From Rotaria socialis (Eukaryota; Rotifera; Eurotatoria; Philodinida; Philodinidae): a DNA stretch of 64,000 bases. Position numbers and translations under genes: made by a program. This document shows, in pieces, positions 49,508 through 62,196 of the stretch (position 1 is the stretch's first letter; each line of letters opens with the position of its first letter). The notes beneath the pieces are model-generated. The model had not been told where the DNA came from. It did no database searches and saw only the letters and a list, made by a program, of their open reading frames with translations. Location of the stretch: the NCBI GenBank assembly GCA_905331475.1, contig CAJNYU010002702.1, positions 124,001 through 188,000 of the forward strand, written 5' to 3'.

Positions 49508-51030
49508 CAGAGGGAGAGAAAGACACAGAGAGAGAGAAAGACAGAGAGAGAGAGAGTGAGAAGGAAAAGTAGAAGAAAAAAAGATTCAGTTACATAGTTC
49601 ATTTTTGCCGCTAGAATATTTTTAGATGGATGTTTCACTTATCATTTGTCGTTATTTTATGTCTAAAATTTATATATCTTTTTATTGACTCATTTAGATG
49701 TTGAAGCATGCTTTCTTATTTCCGCTTTTCTATTCGTTGTGTGTAAGTTTCGATTAGTACATGCTCATTTCTTTTCTCTAAATATACTTCTGTCTTTGTC
49801 TAATCATATACTGATTATGATCGATGAACAATCTTTAAAAGCAGAATAAATTTTCTTGTCACAAAAAGAAATAATTATCCTTCTACATTGTAAAGTGCAG
49901 CTTAAGATTTCCTGTCACATAAGAAAAGACTTATAATATCGATGTAGATAACTTTTCCCTCATAATTTTACATGTAACGCCACAAGTACTTGAAACACTT
50001 AGCGACGCTTATCAAAATGTAAGGAAATATAAATATATACCATCTAGATTGTAGATAGAACTGCATCATTTTTTATTATTCATAGTATTGGAGTATTCAA
50101 ATTGTTGTTGTATTGATCTCATAATCTTTTTATACTTCCAATGGATTAATATACACCAAAAAGTTCGTAGGTTCAAGAGGACTCTGCTTTTTTTCTTCAT
50201 ATAAGAATAGTTACATTACAATTTTAATGAATAAATAGATTGAGATATAAGTTCATAATTCTATGGAAAATGCAAAACAATTACTTACGTCGATATCCTT
50301 TTATTCATGCTACAAGTTGAATACAATAAAAAGAGGGGTTGTATTCAACTTGAATGACTTCGCTAGTTAATTTGTTTCAGTCCATGTAATTGAGTGAGCA
50401 TCTATATAGAAGTAGTTTTCTTCGTTTTTCTCTTTCCCCTGAAGCTTTTCTTGTTGCATTATAAAAGACCATGCAATGATAACATTTGATCTCCTGTTCG
50501 TTTTGCTTGCCACATAACTCTTGTCCCTTATTCAATGTTCGATCTTGTAAGACAAAAATTTAACCAATGATTAACATTTTTATTCTGTTCTATATAATCT
50601 TTTATAGATTTCCAGATATGAGACACGTTTTCGCTTCTGATCATAAAGGACATTAAGAATTTTAAACAACTTTATTTTATCGTAGGTAGATAAAGAAAAG
50701 ACGTAGTATCGGTGATCAAAAGAGAAATCAAATCGTGGTGACAGAGCCTTTGTTTTTTTGTATGTTTAACTCGACTGTAGCGATTAGTCGTTCTTACCAC
50801 AGGACAACACAATCGTGTTATAGGCCATCTTTTTTTAATTTTCTACCTTAGATAACAGCTATTTATTACCTGTCGCGTTTAATAATAATTCAAACAACAA
50901 GAAAATTTTGTTTAAAAAGAACTAGTTGATCATATTCTAGATAATTAACCGATTGTCCTATTCCTCTCTTGCACACGCACTCTATCAAAGACCAGAAAAA
51001 GAAAAAAATTAATAAAGAAAATTACAAATC
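48838..51030. other. Intergenic with purine microsatellite
   Basis: 2.2 kb of AT-rich DNA; the only distinctive content is the GA-rich tandem repeat at 49478-49560. The ORF at 49357-49638 is a read-through of that repeat on the other strand. Confidence 0.5.
49478..49560. repeat. GA microsatellite with GAAAGACACAGAG minisatellite units
   Basis: A pure (GA)n stretch grades into two to three copies of a longer unit, AAAGACACAGAGGGAGAG-like, then back to GA. Confidence 0.8.
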
Positions 51031-51642
51031 ATGGCAAAAATTTCATCATTAGCAGCATCATTGAGAACTTATCCAAAGATGTCATCGTCTATTTCGACTC
51101 GACAACATTCCTTTTTATCACCATTTGTGATGAGCATGACCATAGTTATTCTTCTCGTGAGCGTTTGTCCATATGTCACTTCTTCACCAACATCCGTTGA
51201 TCAGAACAATGAAAACAAATACGAATCGAATGGACTTATGCTCGATTCAAGTAATTATCAAGGAGTATCAACAGGTGAATCATCATTATTATTATCACCA
51301 ACCGTCCAACACTTACTTTCTCGACGAGCATCATGGCGTTTTACACAACCCCGCACACATGCCAATCAATTTTTAATGGCTCCTACAAATGATAACGAAG
51401 TAATTTTACCGAAATGGTATACACGGGTTAATAATAATGATAAAACATATGATATTAATAATAATGATGATAATGATGATAATGATGATGATTTAGACGA
51501 GTATCTTTCACCGAATGTTTTGTTTACTAAACGGTCAAAATATTCAAATACTGGAAAACCTTCGAATTTAAACAAACGTAAACAAGTAACAAAAGCGCCT
51601 ATGGAAGTCATGAATGAAATCGTCAATTCAATTTATCTTTAA
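51031..51642 (+). CDS. Putative secreted peptide precursor (unrecognised)
   Basis: Single exon, 203 residues, no family recognised. A hydrophobic segment at about residues 34-50 (MSMTIVILLVSVCPYVTSSP) would act as a signal peptide if translation starts at Met34, or as a signal anchor from Met1. Downstream, dibasic sites (LSRRASWRF, FTKRSKY, LNKRKQ) separate short segments, and an acidic Asn/Asp repeat lies between them. The last segment after KRK ends EVMNEIVNSIYL, with no amidation Gly. Signal, acidic spacers and dibasic sites are what neuropeptide or hormone precursors look like, so that is my best guess. Codon composition is normal for this genome. Confidence 0.4.
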   Translation: MAKISSLAASLRTYPKMSSSISTRQHSFLSPFVMSMTIVILLVSVCPYVTSSPTSVDQNNENKYESNGLMLDSSNYQGVSTGESSLLLSPTVQHLLSRRASWRFTQPRTHANQFLMAPTNDNEVILPKWYTRVNNNDKTYDINNNDDNDDNDDDLDEYLSPNVLFTKRSKYSNTGKPSNLNKRKQVTKAPMEVMNEIVNSIYL

Positions 51643-52206
51643 CGTTGAAAATTATTCAAAAGCAAATAAAAACCATAAATATATTTATTGAAATCTGCTA
51701 ACTAAACTGTTTAACAAAATTAAATAAATAAAGAAAAATCAATATGCTTATAGCATTCATTATCCTGCATAAAATATAGTCTTTTACATTGAATTTATTT
51801 GGACACAAGAAACTAGAGGTTTTTCTATTTCTTCATCAACCATGAGCTATATAAAGTCTATTTTACTATTGTATCAAAGCAATACTTCAATTTTTAGTTT
51901 CAATTGCTTTTAAGACGTTCCTGTATACATCTGATATTCTAATCTTCGATCAAGTTAGATAGAGAATATTTTGACCTTTCTATTAATAGTCTTCTTAAAA
52001 TGGGCAAAACTAATGTTCATGCAATCATTTGCATAGGTCATGTTCTTGTGTTCTGTGAATCCGAAAATCGTGCATTTCAAATCAATGAACTAAAATTTAA
52101 AATGATATTATTTTTCTATGTAACTATGTGGAACCAATACGAAAATATGTATAAAATTTTCAAGATATATAAGTGATACACAAGTCTAACAATATACATG
52201 TACGTA
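51643..52206. other. Intergenic, left of MITE
   Basis: AT-rich DNA with the 3' end of the peptide-precursor-like gene (AATAAA at 51724-51729). Nothing else is seen. Confidence 0.45.
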
Positions 52207-52576
52207 CCCTAGTCGAACTTTGTTTTTGCAAGCGCATGCAATTCTTGCCTTTCTTGATCAAAGAAAGTCAAGAACTATGGACACATCTTGAGGCAAGACA
52301 TGAACCCTTTCGGTGAGCTCAAGTTCTTAAACTTTTTGTTCATGCGCTTGAATTTTTATCTAAGCGTTTCTGTTATTGTAAAGAACTTTTTCAACTTTTT
52401 TTTTCAATTTTACTTTCACAATAACTCAACTTTTAATAAAAAATTATAGTTGTATTTTTTTTTTGTAACTCATGCAAACATTGAAGCGCTTGTCTTGAGC
52501 AAGAAAGTCATGCGCTATGGACGCATCTTGTGCTTAAATCTTGCAAGCGCATCAATAAAAAAGTTCGGCTAGGATA
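52205..52576. mobile_element. TA-flanked MITE (Tc1/mariner-like ends)
   Basis: The ends are inverted copies: CCCTAGTCGAACTTTGTTTT from 52207, and TCCTAGCCGAACTTTTTTAT read from 52574 on the minus strand (16 of 20 match). TA dinucleotides flank both ends (52205-52206, 52575-52576), as expected for TA target duplication. Within the 368 bp are two direct copies of an approximately 40-bp module, AAGAAAGTCAAGAACTATGG (52263 region) and AAGAAAGTCATGCGCTATGG (52501 region), each followed by ACRCATCTTG. Subterminal GCAAGCGCAT motifs recur in the outer 40 bp of both ends. No coding capacity. Confidence 0.7.
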
Positions 52577-53071
52577 GTATACAAAGCGATCAGGATGATA
52601 TGGTTTTCAAGCATATTATAGCTATAATAATATAATTGGATTTGATTATGTTGTTTTTTGTGGAATCAACCAGAGTGGTTTGTATTCTGTGCAGTTATTT
52701 TACATGTTGTATGGATCGAATTCTTCTAATGGATTGTTCGATAGTGACCTCTATATCTTCGTTAGAGTTATATTTCAATGAATGTTTCAATAAAATCCAT
52801 CGATCATCAACTTTATGAAGTACGTCTAATTAAAAAAATTAGAAAAAATAAAATTAATATTGAGTTTTGATGTTATGTTATATGTATGGTCAATATAGTC
52901 CTACATTGTGATTCGTGTTTTTCTCTTCCATTTTTTACATGAAAACTGTAAATAGCAGTATTTTTAAGCTATGTATTCAAACAAATTCATAGTTTCGTAA
53001 TATTTATCTTCTAAGATGTACCTGAATGTTAATTTTCAGATTTTTTTGTTTTTAAACACACAACCAATATC
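52577..53071. other. RPL12 upstream region
   Basis: 495 bp containing the presumptive RPL12 promoter. A polypyrimidine tract ending in TTTTCAG at 53039 lies 32 nt before the start codon and resembles a 5' UTR or trans-splice acceptor. The following pyrimidine-rich UTR (TTTTTTTGTTTTT) may function as a 5'TOP-like tract. Confidence 0.4.
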
Positions 53072-53804
53072 ATGGGTCCCAAATTCGATCCAACAGCTGT
53101 TTATGAAAGTATTCTAATTTTCTATTAACTATTTCGTTTGCACAATAGTTGTTTTGTTACAGTTATGGTACGTGTCACTGGCGGTGAAGCACCAGGTGGT
53201 TCATCTTTGGCTCCTAAAATTGGTCCTCTTGGTCTCGTGCGTAGCCTTAAATTATTGTTTCGTCATAGTCATTCAAGATTTTTCTTTATTTTATAATTTA
53301 TAGTCGCCGAAAAAGGTTGGTGACGATATTGCTAAATCAACAAGTGACTGGAAAGGCATGCGAGTAACAGTCAAATTAACTGTGCAAAATCGTAATGCTA
53401 AAATTGATGTTATACCTTCGGCATCATCACTTGTGATCAAAGCACTTAAAGAACCACCACGTGACCGAAAGAAACAAAAAAACAGTTAGTTTGCATTTTT
53501 TATTTTCTCCGTTTTATTTTTTCTTGGTATTCTGTAGTTAAACATGATGGTAATGTTTCAATTGATGAAATAGTTAAAATTGCACGAATCATGCGATCAC
53601 GTTCATTAGCTAAAACATTCGACGGAACTGTAAAAGAAATTCTTGGTAAATATATGCAAAAGAAATTTTGATGTTATTTTTATTGAATGACTACTGTTCA
53701 TCTTAGGTACAGCTCAATCAGTTGGTTGCAAAGTAGAAGGCTCACATCCACACGATATTATCAATAAGATAAACAACGGTGAAATGGATGTACCACGAGA
53801 TTAA
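53072..53804 (+). CDS. RPL12: 60S ribosomal protein L12 (uL11)
   Basis: Five exons: 53072-53108, 53163-53236, 53304-53484, 53538-53645 and 53707-53804, encoding 165 residues, the same length as human RPL12. Diagnostic blocks: [92 protein letters not shown]. The protein binds 28S rRNA at the base of the P stalk and is part of the GTPase-associated centre. Introns are 54, 67, 53 and 61 nt. The donor of intron 2 is GTGCGT. A polyadenylation signal AATAAA lies at about 53851. Confidence 0.98.
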
Positions 53805-54578
53805 CTGACACATGAAAAACACATCCGAATGTTGTTTTTATTAAAAGAAAAATAAAATAAGAAGATATCAGGATTTTCTCTAAGTTGTTCACCTTGCTTT
53901 TTCGACTGAGTCGAAAATGAAATTTAGTATTTATTTCAAAAGAACAGCACAAAAATGTGGTTTTGAGTTTTCATAATTCACAAAACAGCCTGGTTATAAC
54001 ATTTCAAATCATCGTGTTACACGTGACATTGACGAACCATAGGATTTAGTGTAGATGGAAACTGCTTGTAGACATTTCTGCATGATATTTACTGTATCGA
54101 TGAGAATACATATGTAAAACACAAGCGCATTTTTCCGAAAGATTTTTCAACATGCAAAAATAGTTGGGGGGGTTGTCGTGTTGTTGCAATCATATCAACT
54201 AAGAAGTGAAGTGACAAGAAAGCTACAAGCAAAAACCGATGATTATTAAGCCTCGTGTAATTTAAGCGAGAACAAATGCTGTTTTTTATTGTTTCAAAAT
54301 TGAGAAAGATATTAGATTCTGGAAAATCAATCGTCATAGATATTCAGATCTATTATGAATTTTGGTATAAAATTATTATCAAATAGTTTCATAACGCCAC
54401 GACATTTTCCTCCCAAGATTGATTTTGGTTTTCGAGAAAATATTTAATCGTTTTATAACAATGAATTTTATTCGAAAAACAACGATTAGCAAAAATGAAT
54501 GCCTTCGACATTGAATGCATGTAACAATCTAAATAAATAATTCGAAATCAAATTATTATAAAATGAAAATCAATTTGC
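53805..54578. other. Intergenic between convergent RPL12 and DIMT1
   Basis: 774 bp between two 3' ends. It has an AATAAA for RPL12 on the left and no recognised gene; the small minus-strand ORF at 54089-54337 has no motif support. Confidence 0.5.
53851..53856 (+). promoter_or_regulatory. Polyadenylation signal of RPL12
   Basis: An AATAAA hexamer about 47 nt after the RPL12 stop codon. Confidence 0.5.
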
Positions 54579-55959
<1,381 letters not shown>

Positions 55960-55974
55960 CTTTTTATTCTATAT

Positions 55975-55987
55975 CTAAAAAAAAGCG
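55975..55987 (-). promoter_or_regulatory. Acceptor-like polypyrimidine-AG 15 nt before DIMT1 ATG
   Basis: On the minus strand CGCTTTTTTTTAG ends 15 nt before the DIMT1 start, inside the 152-bp gap to the preceding same-strand gene. It is a good candidate for trans-splicing of a downstream cistron or for a short 5' UTR intron. Confidence 0.4.
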
Positions 55988-56111
55988 TGGTGAATGAGTG
56001 GATTCAAAAGGAACAGGACGTAATGGGACATTTGTTTTCTTCGTCTACATATACACCAATCAAAAAAAGAAAGAGAAGGAGAAAAAACATGTTAGAATTT
56101 GTCTTTTTAAA

Positions 56112-57086
56112 TCACCAACGTGTCTTAATCGATGTTTGAACATATTCTTTATATTTAGCATTTTGAAGTTGTGCTTTAAATCTAGCTAAGCGCTCTTCAT
56201 ATGGTGGGCCAAAAAGTGGATTTCCACGTCTCCAATGATGAATATCCGACCATCCACCAGGTACACTGCTGTGGGTCACATAACCTGTATGAGCTGCATT
56301 ATAAAGACCTGCAGATACACCTCCAAGAACGTATGCAACTGGAATTGATACTCCAACAAAACGAGTATTTCTAATCCACATTGCTGATATTAATACGCCA
56401 GATAATGCGCCAACAAGTGCTGCGTCAATATCGCGACCTAATTCTGTTTTCTGATAGCCACGTAAAGCACGAACAACAGGCCAGGAACCGCAATAAATGA
56501 GACATGACGCTGTGAAAAATGCGCAAGGCCGAAGTGCACGAAATATAGCAGCATTCGCAGGAATTTGATATCGAGTACGAAGATTACGATAGCCAACTGA
56601 AAGAATATAAATAAATAAATGAAAATCTCAATCAACTTTATCTTACCAGCATAAATAAATATAGATGCTTTCAAACCAAAGCCAAGACCAGCTACCATTC
56701 GTTGAGGAATTGGTGCATCAACATCTTGTGACCACATGCCTGTTGTTGTAAATTCTTTCAAAGATTCCCAGCCATTTTCACTCCAAAAAAATCTTGCTGC
56801 GACACGTGTTGGTGCCCAACGATAATAATGCCAGTAATAATCATAACTAAAACAAACAAGGGAATAGTTTGATGCATTGAAAGAAAATAAATTGTTCAAT
56901 ATCTTACAAATCTTTAAGTTTTTCAAGAATAAATCCACCCGATGAACGATGTGGATGTTTTAGTAAACGAACTGGATAAGAGCCCGTCGTATCAGTAAAT
57001 TCATTACTACCAATTGTTTCATTTGCTGGTCGATTACTCGCTACAAGCGAGTTTTCATTAGATTTTACTTTACTATCGTCAGGCAT
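56112..57086 (-). CDS. Tim17-type multispanning protein, probably TIMMDC1-like
   Basis: Three exons, 56908-57086, 56647-56846 and 56112-56596, give 287 residues. A polar N-terminus leads to RFFWSENGWESLKEF, which resembles the ESGWDRLRELF block of human TIMMDC1. After it come four hydrophobic segments with small-residue motifs (AGLGFGLKASIFIYAG, AALVGALSGVLISAMW, VSIPVAYVLGGVSAGLY), typical of the Tim17/Tim22/Tim23 fold. A charged C-terminal tail (EERLARFKAQLQ) recalls the human tail. TIMMDC1 is an inner-membrane assembly factor for the Q/P modules of complex I; NDUFA11 is the main alternative in this fold. The family is likely, the orthology less so. The gene diverges from KYAT3 across 207 bp. 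Confidence 0.55.
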
Positions 57087-57293
57087 GAGTAAAGGAAACA
57101 CCAATGAATCCTTCGAAATAGCTTTTTCTTTTTCTTTTCAGTTATGGACTAAATGGATTTAACGATGGTATGTATGGAAAGAGTCTTGTCCAATTATAGT
57201 CAAATGTTTTTTCAATAGAGGCGCCACCAAGCAATTCTTCAAGACAAAAAATTTACTACCGACTGAGGTACTATATTTCTATTTGTTTACGTC
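57087..57293. promoter_or_regulatory. Compact divergent promoter (TIMMDC1-like / KYAT3)
   Basis: Only 207 bp separate the start codons of two divergent genes, both with probable mitochondrial products, so this stretch must serve both. No specific element can be named with confidence. Confidence 0.5.
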
Positions 57294-59234
57294 ATGGCAA
57301 AACTTTATTCGTCTTCTTTGCTTTCGTTATCTCGCCTTTTCCCCTGTCGCACATATTTCACAAAACGATTTGTTTCTACAACGATGACATCGTCTCATGA
57401 TAATACGTTGAAACAGAAAAGTTCTGATACAAAATCGGAGAATTTATTAGCAAAACGTTTTCTTGGATTAGAAAAAAATATTTGGTAATCAAAGTCACCA
57501 TGATTTCTTCATTTTTTTTTCATAAACTAAAGTTTTGTTTTTAGGATTGAATTTAGCGCATTGGCTATTGCGCATAAAGCTGTCAATGTAGGTCAAGGAT
57601 TCATTGATTATGCACCACCACATTATTTTATTGACTTATACAAGGAAACTCTTGATGATCCTAACATACTTTTACATCAGTATACACGTGGATATGTAAG
57701 TTTAGTTTAAAGGTTTCTAATTTTCATGAATATATTATCACAAACAAAGGGCCATCGGCGATTAGTTGATGCTATCTCAAATGTCTATTCGCCATATTTC
57801 AATCGAAAAATCGATCCATTGAATGAAGTTCTTATTACAGGTGGTGCTTATCCGTCACTTTTTAATTGTATTCATGCTTTTGTTAATCCTGGTGATGAAG
57901 TAAACTGTTTTTCATCATTTCTACAATGTTTTCTCAAGCTACTAAATATGTATAGGTTATTCTAATTGAACCATTTTTCGATTGTTATGAACCAATGGTC
58001 CGCTCAGCCGGTGGCATTCCACGGTGTATAGCACTTAAACCGGTACTTGCCATGAATTCTTCTACTTTGATTAATTCTTGTCTTTGATTATATCTAGAAA
58101 CCTGAATCAACTCAAGCTGATTGTTCATCGAGTTCTGATTGGATACTCGACAAAAAAGAATTAGAATCACTATTTAATCCTCGTACTCGGCTTATTCTAA
58201 CGAATACACCAAATAATCCAGTTGGAAAAGTACCTGAATTCATATTTTACTTTATTTTTGAAATAAAATAAGATAAAATTTTATTTTTAATTTCGAAAAA
58301 AAACAGGTTTTTACACAAGAAGAACTTGAACATATTGCATGTTTATGCCAAAAACATGATGTTATTTGTATATCCGATGAAGTTTATGAATGGATAGTTT
58401 ATGACGAAAATAAAAAACATATACGCATGTCAACATTACCAAATATGTGGGAACGAACATTAACAATAGGAAGTGCAGGAAAAACCTTTTCATCAACCGG
58501 TTTAAAACTAGGCTGGACCATTGGACCATCAAATCTAGTTCGCGGATGTCAAATTGTTCATCAAGTAAGATAATCTGTTGAACATGAAAAAAGTGGAGAA
58601 AAATTCGTGTATTCAGGATTGTGTTTATACATGTCCAACAATATCACAAGAAGTTGTTGCACGTTGTTTTGAATATGAATTAAAACGTTTAAATTCTCCG
58701 GAATGCTATTTTAATTATATATCTAAAGAATTACTTGAAAAACGTGATAAACTTGTTCAAGTTTTAAAAGAATGTGGAATGAAACCAGTGATACCTGATG
58801 GAGGATATTTTATACTCGCTGATTTCAGTGAATTTGGTTTGTTGAAACATAATTTTGCTTGACATTTATCAATATCTATACGTTTTTCTTTCTATACGAA
58901 ATGATAGGCGATCAATTCCAATCGGATGCTGATGATATGAAAGATTTCAAATTTGTTCGACATTTAACGAAAGAAAAAGTAACTTTTTCATGTTGATAGT
59001 ATGAAAAAATATTTTGTTGTGTTCTAGCAACTTGCTACTATTCCTGTGACTGGTTTTTATACAGCTGATGATCGTCATTTAGCTGAAAATTATATTCGAT
59101 TTTGCTTTGCTAAAGTAAGTTTCTAATGAAATAATTAATATGACTTGATAAATCTTTTTCATTGGACGTTCTTTTAGAAAGATGAAACACTCGATAAAGC
59201 AATTGAAATCCTTCGAAAGCTTAAAGCAAATTAA
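57294..59234 (+). CDS. KYAT3: Kynurenine--oxoglutarate transaminase (cysteine-S-conjugate beta-lyase)
   Basis: Ten exons: 57294-57484, 57545-57695, 57750-57899, 57956-58042, 58098-58229, 58307-58564, 58617-58836, 58908-58978, 59028-59114 and 59178-59234; 467 residues. This fold-type-I PLP aminotransferase converts kynurenine to kynurenic acid and also acts on glutamine and cysteine conjugates. Motifs: [70 protein letters not shown], the PLP-lysine segment [29 protein letters not shown] and YIRFCFAK. The first 30 residues are Ser/Arg-rich and read as a mitochondrial presequence; an in-frame Met at 57384 could give a cytosolic form. The acceptor of exon 3 (CAAACAAAG) is poor in pyrimidines. Confidence 0.96.
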
Positions 59235-62196
59235 AAAATTGATTATTAATGACTTTACGGAAAAAGAAAAAAAGAGTTGCGCTTTAGTATTTCTTCCAGT
59301 TACGTTCATACACTTCGTATTTATTAAATCGTGAATTTTGTTTGATTATTTATATCTATTGAGTGTTCTTCTTTTTATCAAACTGCTAACACAATATATC
59401 TCAGTAGTTTGTTCATAAAATAACTAGTAGATTGTTTTTGACGTTGTATATAGCTATAATTCACATGAATATACTATATAGACATTCACTAATGTTTAAG
59501 TCCTTTCGTGCTTTTCCCGCCATAATTATTCGGACACGAACTTCATCTAATTTCGATGTAGAAAATGTTTCGAAATAAACGATGGCTTCTTGGTATTATG
59601 GTGGGTGTGAATTATTCCTGCTGAGAAACAAAGATCATATTGTTCATATATGATTGATGCTCATCTCTAATTTTAAAAACCATCATCATCTCACATAGGA
59701 TTATGAATAATAAATGTACCAATTGTCGGATATATTATTCTTGTGAAAGAATCAATGTCGTAACGAATCGATAATAATAATATATAATTTAATCATCTAT
59801 GTGAACATCATTGATTAGAATTTCGATAATAGTTAAACATCTATTGACTATTGGTGCATACAACTGAAAATCATTTATAGTTGTATTTAACGAAATTCGA
59901 TTATATTTACATGCATTAAAATACAACATGTTATAAAAATAGTCAACACCTTGATAATGACTAGACAGTAACAAGATTACGATTACCCAAAACTACTATT
60001 CATTTAAAATAAAGAAATATTATTCGCTACATTATTAGTATCAGATACTCTCACAGTGACAATATTTATAGTCGTACGTTATATTTTACCTTATGAATCA
60101 GCTCAATGGTACTTAGTGTATAAGAAACAGTCATCAAAGCAAGCAAAAATAGTTCGCATACAAATGAAACATTTCAATATTAGTAGAGAATTAAAAGCAA
60201 AAAGAAAATATCTTCTAGCATTTAGATGAATAACAATTGTAAGAACTTCGGTTCTTATCTTCATTTTAGAACTATTATAGTGGCATAAATTGAATTTTTC
60301 TGTAGAGATATCTTTAGGAATATAATTCGAAGAACTATGCTCTTGAAACTACAGATGTCAACTAATCATTTTTACATACAAAATAAACAAATTTTACTTC
60401 ATCTATATTCGAAGACATACATAATTATTTTCTATTTGATATGACTAGTTTACTAAAACAGTCATTGCTGCTGGCATTACTGATTCAAGCGCCTTATCAG
60501 ATATAATACTTCTGTAGAGTTGTAAAAGTTTTCTATGATTGATATACATAAATTGTTGGTGAAAGTTAGTATGATCGATTGCCATTAGATACTCTAATTT
60601 TGCAAGATAATCTCAATTGCTAAAACAGAGTATTAAGCCTTAATTGCTAAGTAGTCAATGAATTAGAAGTCAATTGAATCAACTGAATTGCACAAAATTT
60701 TTCAACAGAATATCAGATATTGTATTATATTTTATAAGCCGAAAAATTTTCAGCAAAAATAAATTGTAACAGTGCTTTGTTTTTAGTTAGTATACATCGT
60801 TCAACAAATTGATTCTATAATGTTGCTATTTGAATTTCTTTTTCTATATAAAAATCGCAATCATCTTCTTGAAATATTCTATGATCTTTGTCATCACTTG
60901 ATATTTTAGATTTAAATGACGAAGGTTACCGTCGTATGAATTTATTCTTATCTAAATAATAACTCTTAACGTATTGAATTAACAATATAATCATTTCGGT
61001 TTTTTCAATCGTTATCAACCAATAACTGGTTCAAAGTTTATTGTGCTTAACATTAGGAATATAGCCAATCGCTGGCGATACTAAGATTTCAGCAAAGAAA
61101 AGTATTTCAAATTACTAAGAAACGAAAAAATAATATTTAGAAAACTTGAATAATTACTAATACAAAAGAAAGACAGCCGAGAGAGATTATGAAGAACACT
61201 TCAGAAGAAATTATCCATGTTTGAAAAACTTCTGTAACATTCATATGGTTAATTGATGCTATAATTTTATAAAATGTAGACGTTTTTCCTTCACAATCAT
61301 AAAAATTTTCAGTCTATAAGATATTTATCATTAATAAATTGAAATGTTAGCCATTCACAAAAGTAACAAGCTAACATCGATTTTTTTTATTATGAATCGG
61401 TAGTTACAGAACTTTTCTGAGAATTTCCTTCCTCATATGTTGATTATTTCGTGAAGAAATGTCCTAAAGAATCTTAGGATATACCTCTTTAGGATAAGAA
61501 CGATAATGACGCAAAGAAAAGAAACTTTCATAATGATATACTACTACTTGAACATTTATATGATTATGATTTGGATTTATAATCTTTGATTTTTATATCA
61601 AATAATGCAGCACATAATAGATAACGTTTGAAAGTTTATCGTTCCGTCATGAACAACATCAGAAGTCATGAATTTGATTGTTTGTTCCTCTACTGAGCGA
61701 GACTAACCAGCTAAAAACGATGTTGTTTTTCTTAGATTTATAGAATAAATTGTTGATACCATTGTGTATCCCGATTTTTTTCTTTAAGTAAACGAAATTT
61801 TAAAACTCGCAAAACAAAATCATTGAGATATTACAGTTTTCTATGAATATAACAAATATGTTCGATCACTAGAAAAAACTTCCTATTTTTTACATTGAAT
61901 TTTCATAGAATTAAGCATTTTTAAATATCTTACATGGTGTTCTTTAGGAGTAAAACGAAAATATTCTTAACTTTTAAAAAAAATTATTTGAAACTCAAAT
62001 TGATCCAGGTTTTTCTTATCAGGGTACTGCGTAACATTTATAGGTTAAAGTTTATCGTAATTCATGAAAATATGGAACATAAAAATAAGCTAAAATTTGA
62101 AAGAAATGCATAGAAAATTCTTTTTTCTATATTCTTTATTTTTGTACAAAGAAATATTACACTATTATGCTCACGATATATTCACTAGTTAAAAGA
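59235..62196. other. Gene-poor 3 kb between KYAT3 and RNF32 (convergent)
   Basis: AT-rich DNA between two 3' ends. Short ORFs such as 59789-59974 lack conservation cues. No inverted-repeat element or RNA gene was recognised. Confidence 0.5.

Noticed and set aside
49357-49638. 93-aa minus-strand ORF with LSLSLS repeats
   Set aside because: Opposite-strand reading of the GA microsatellite.
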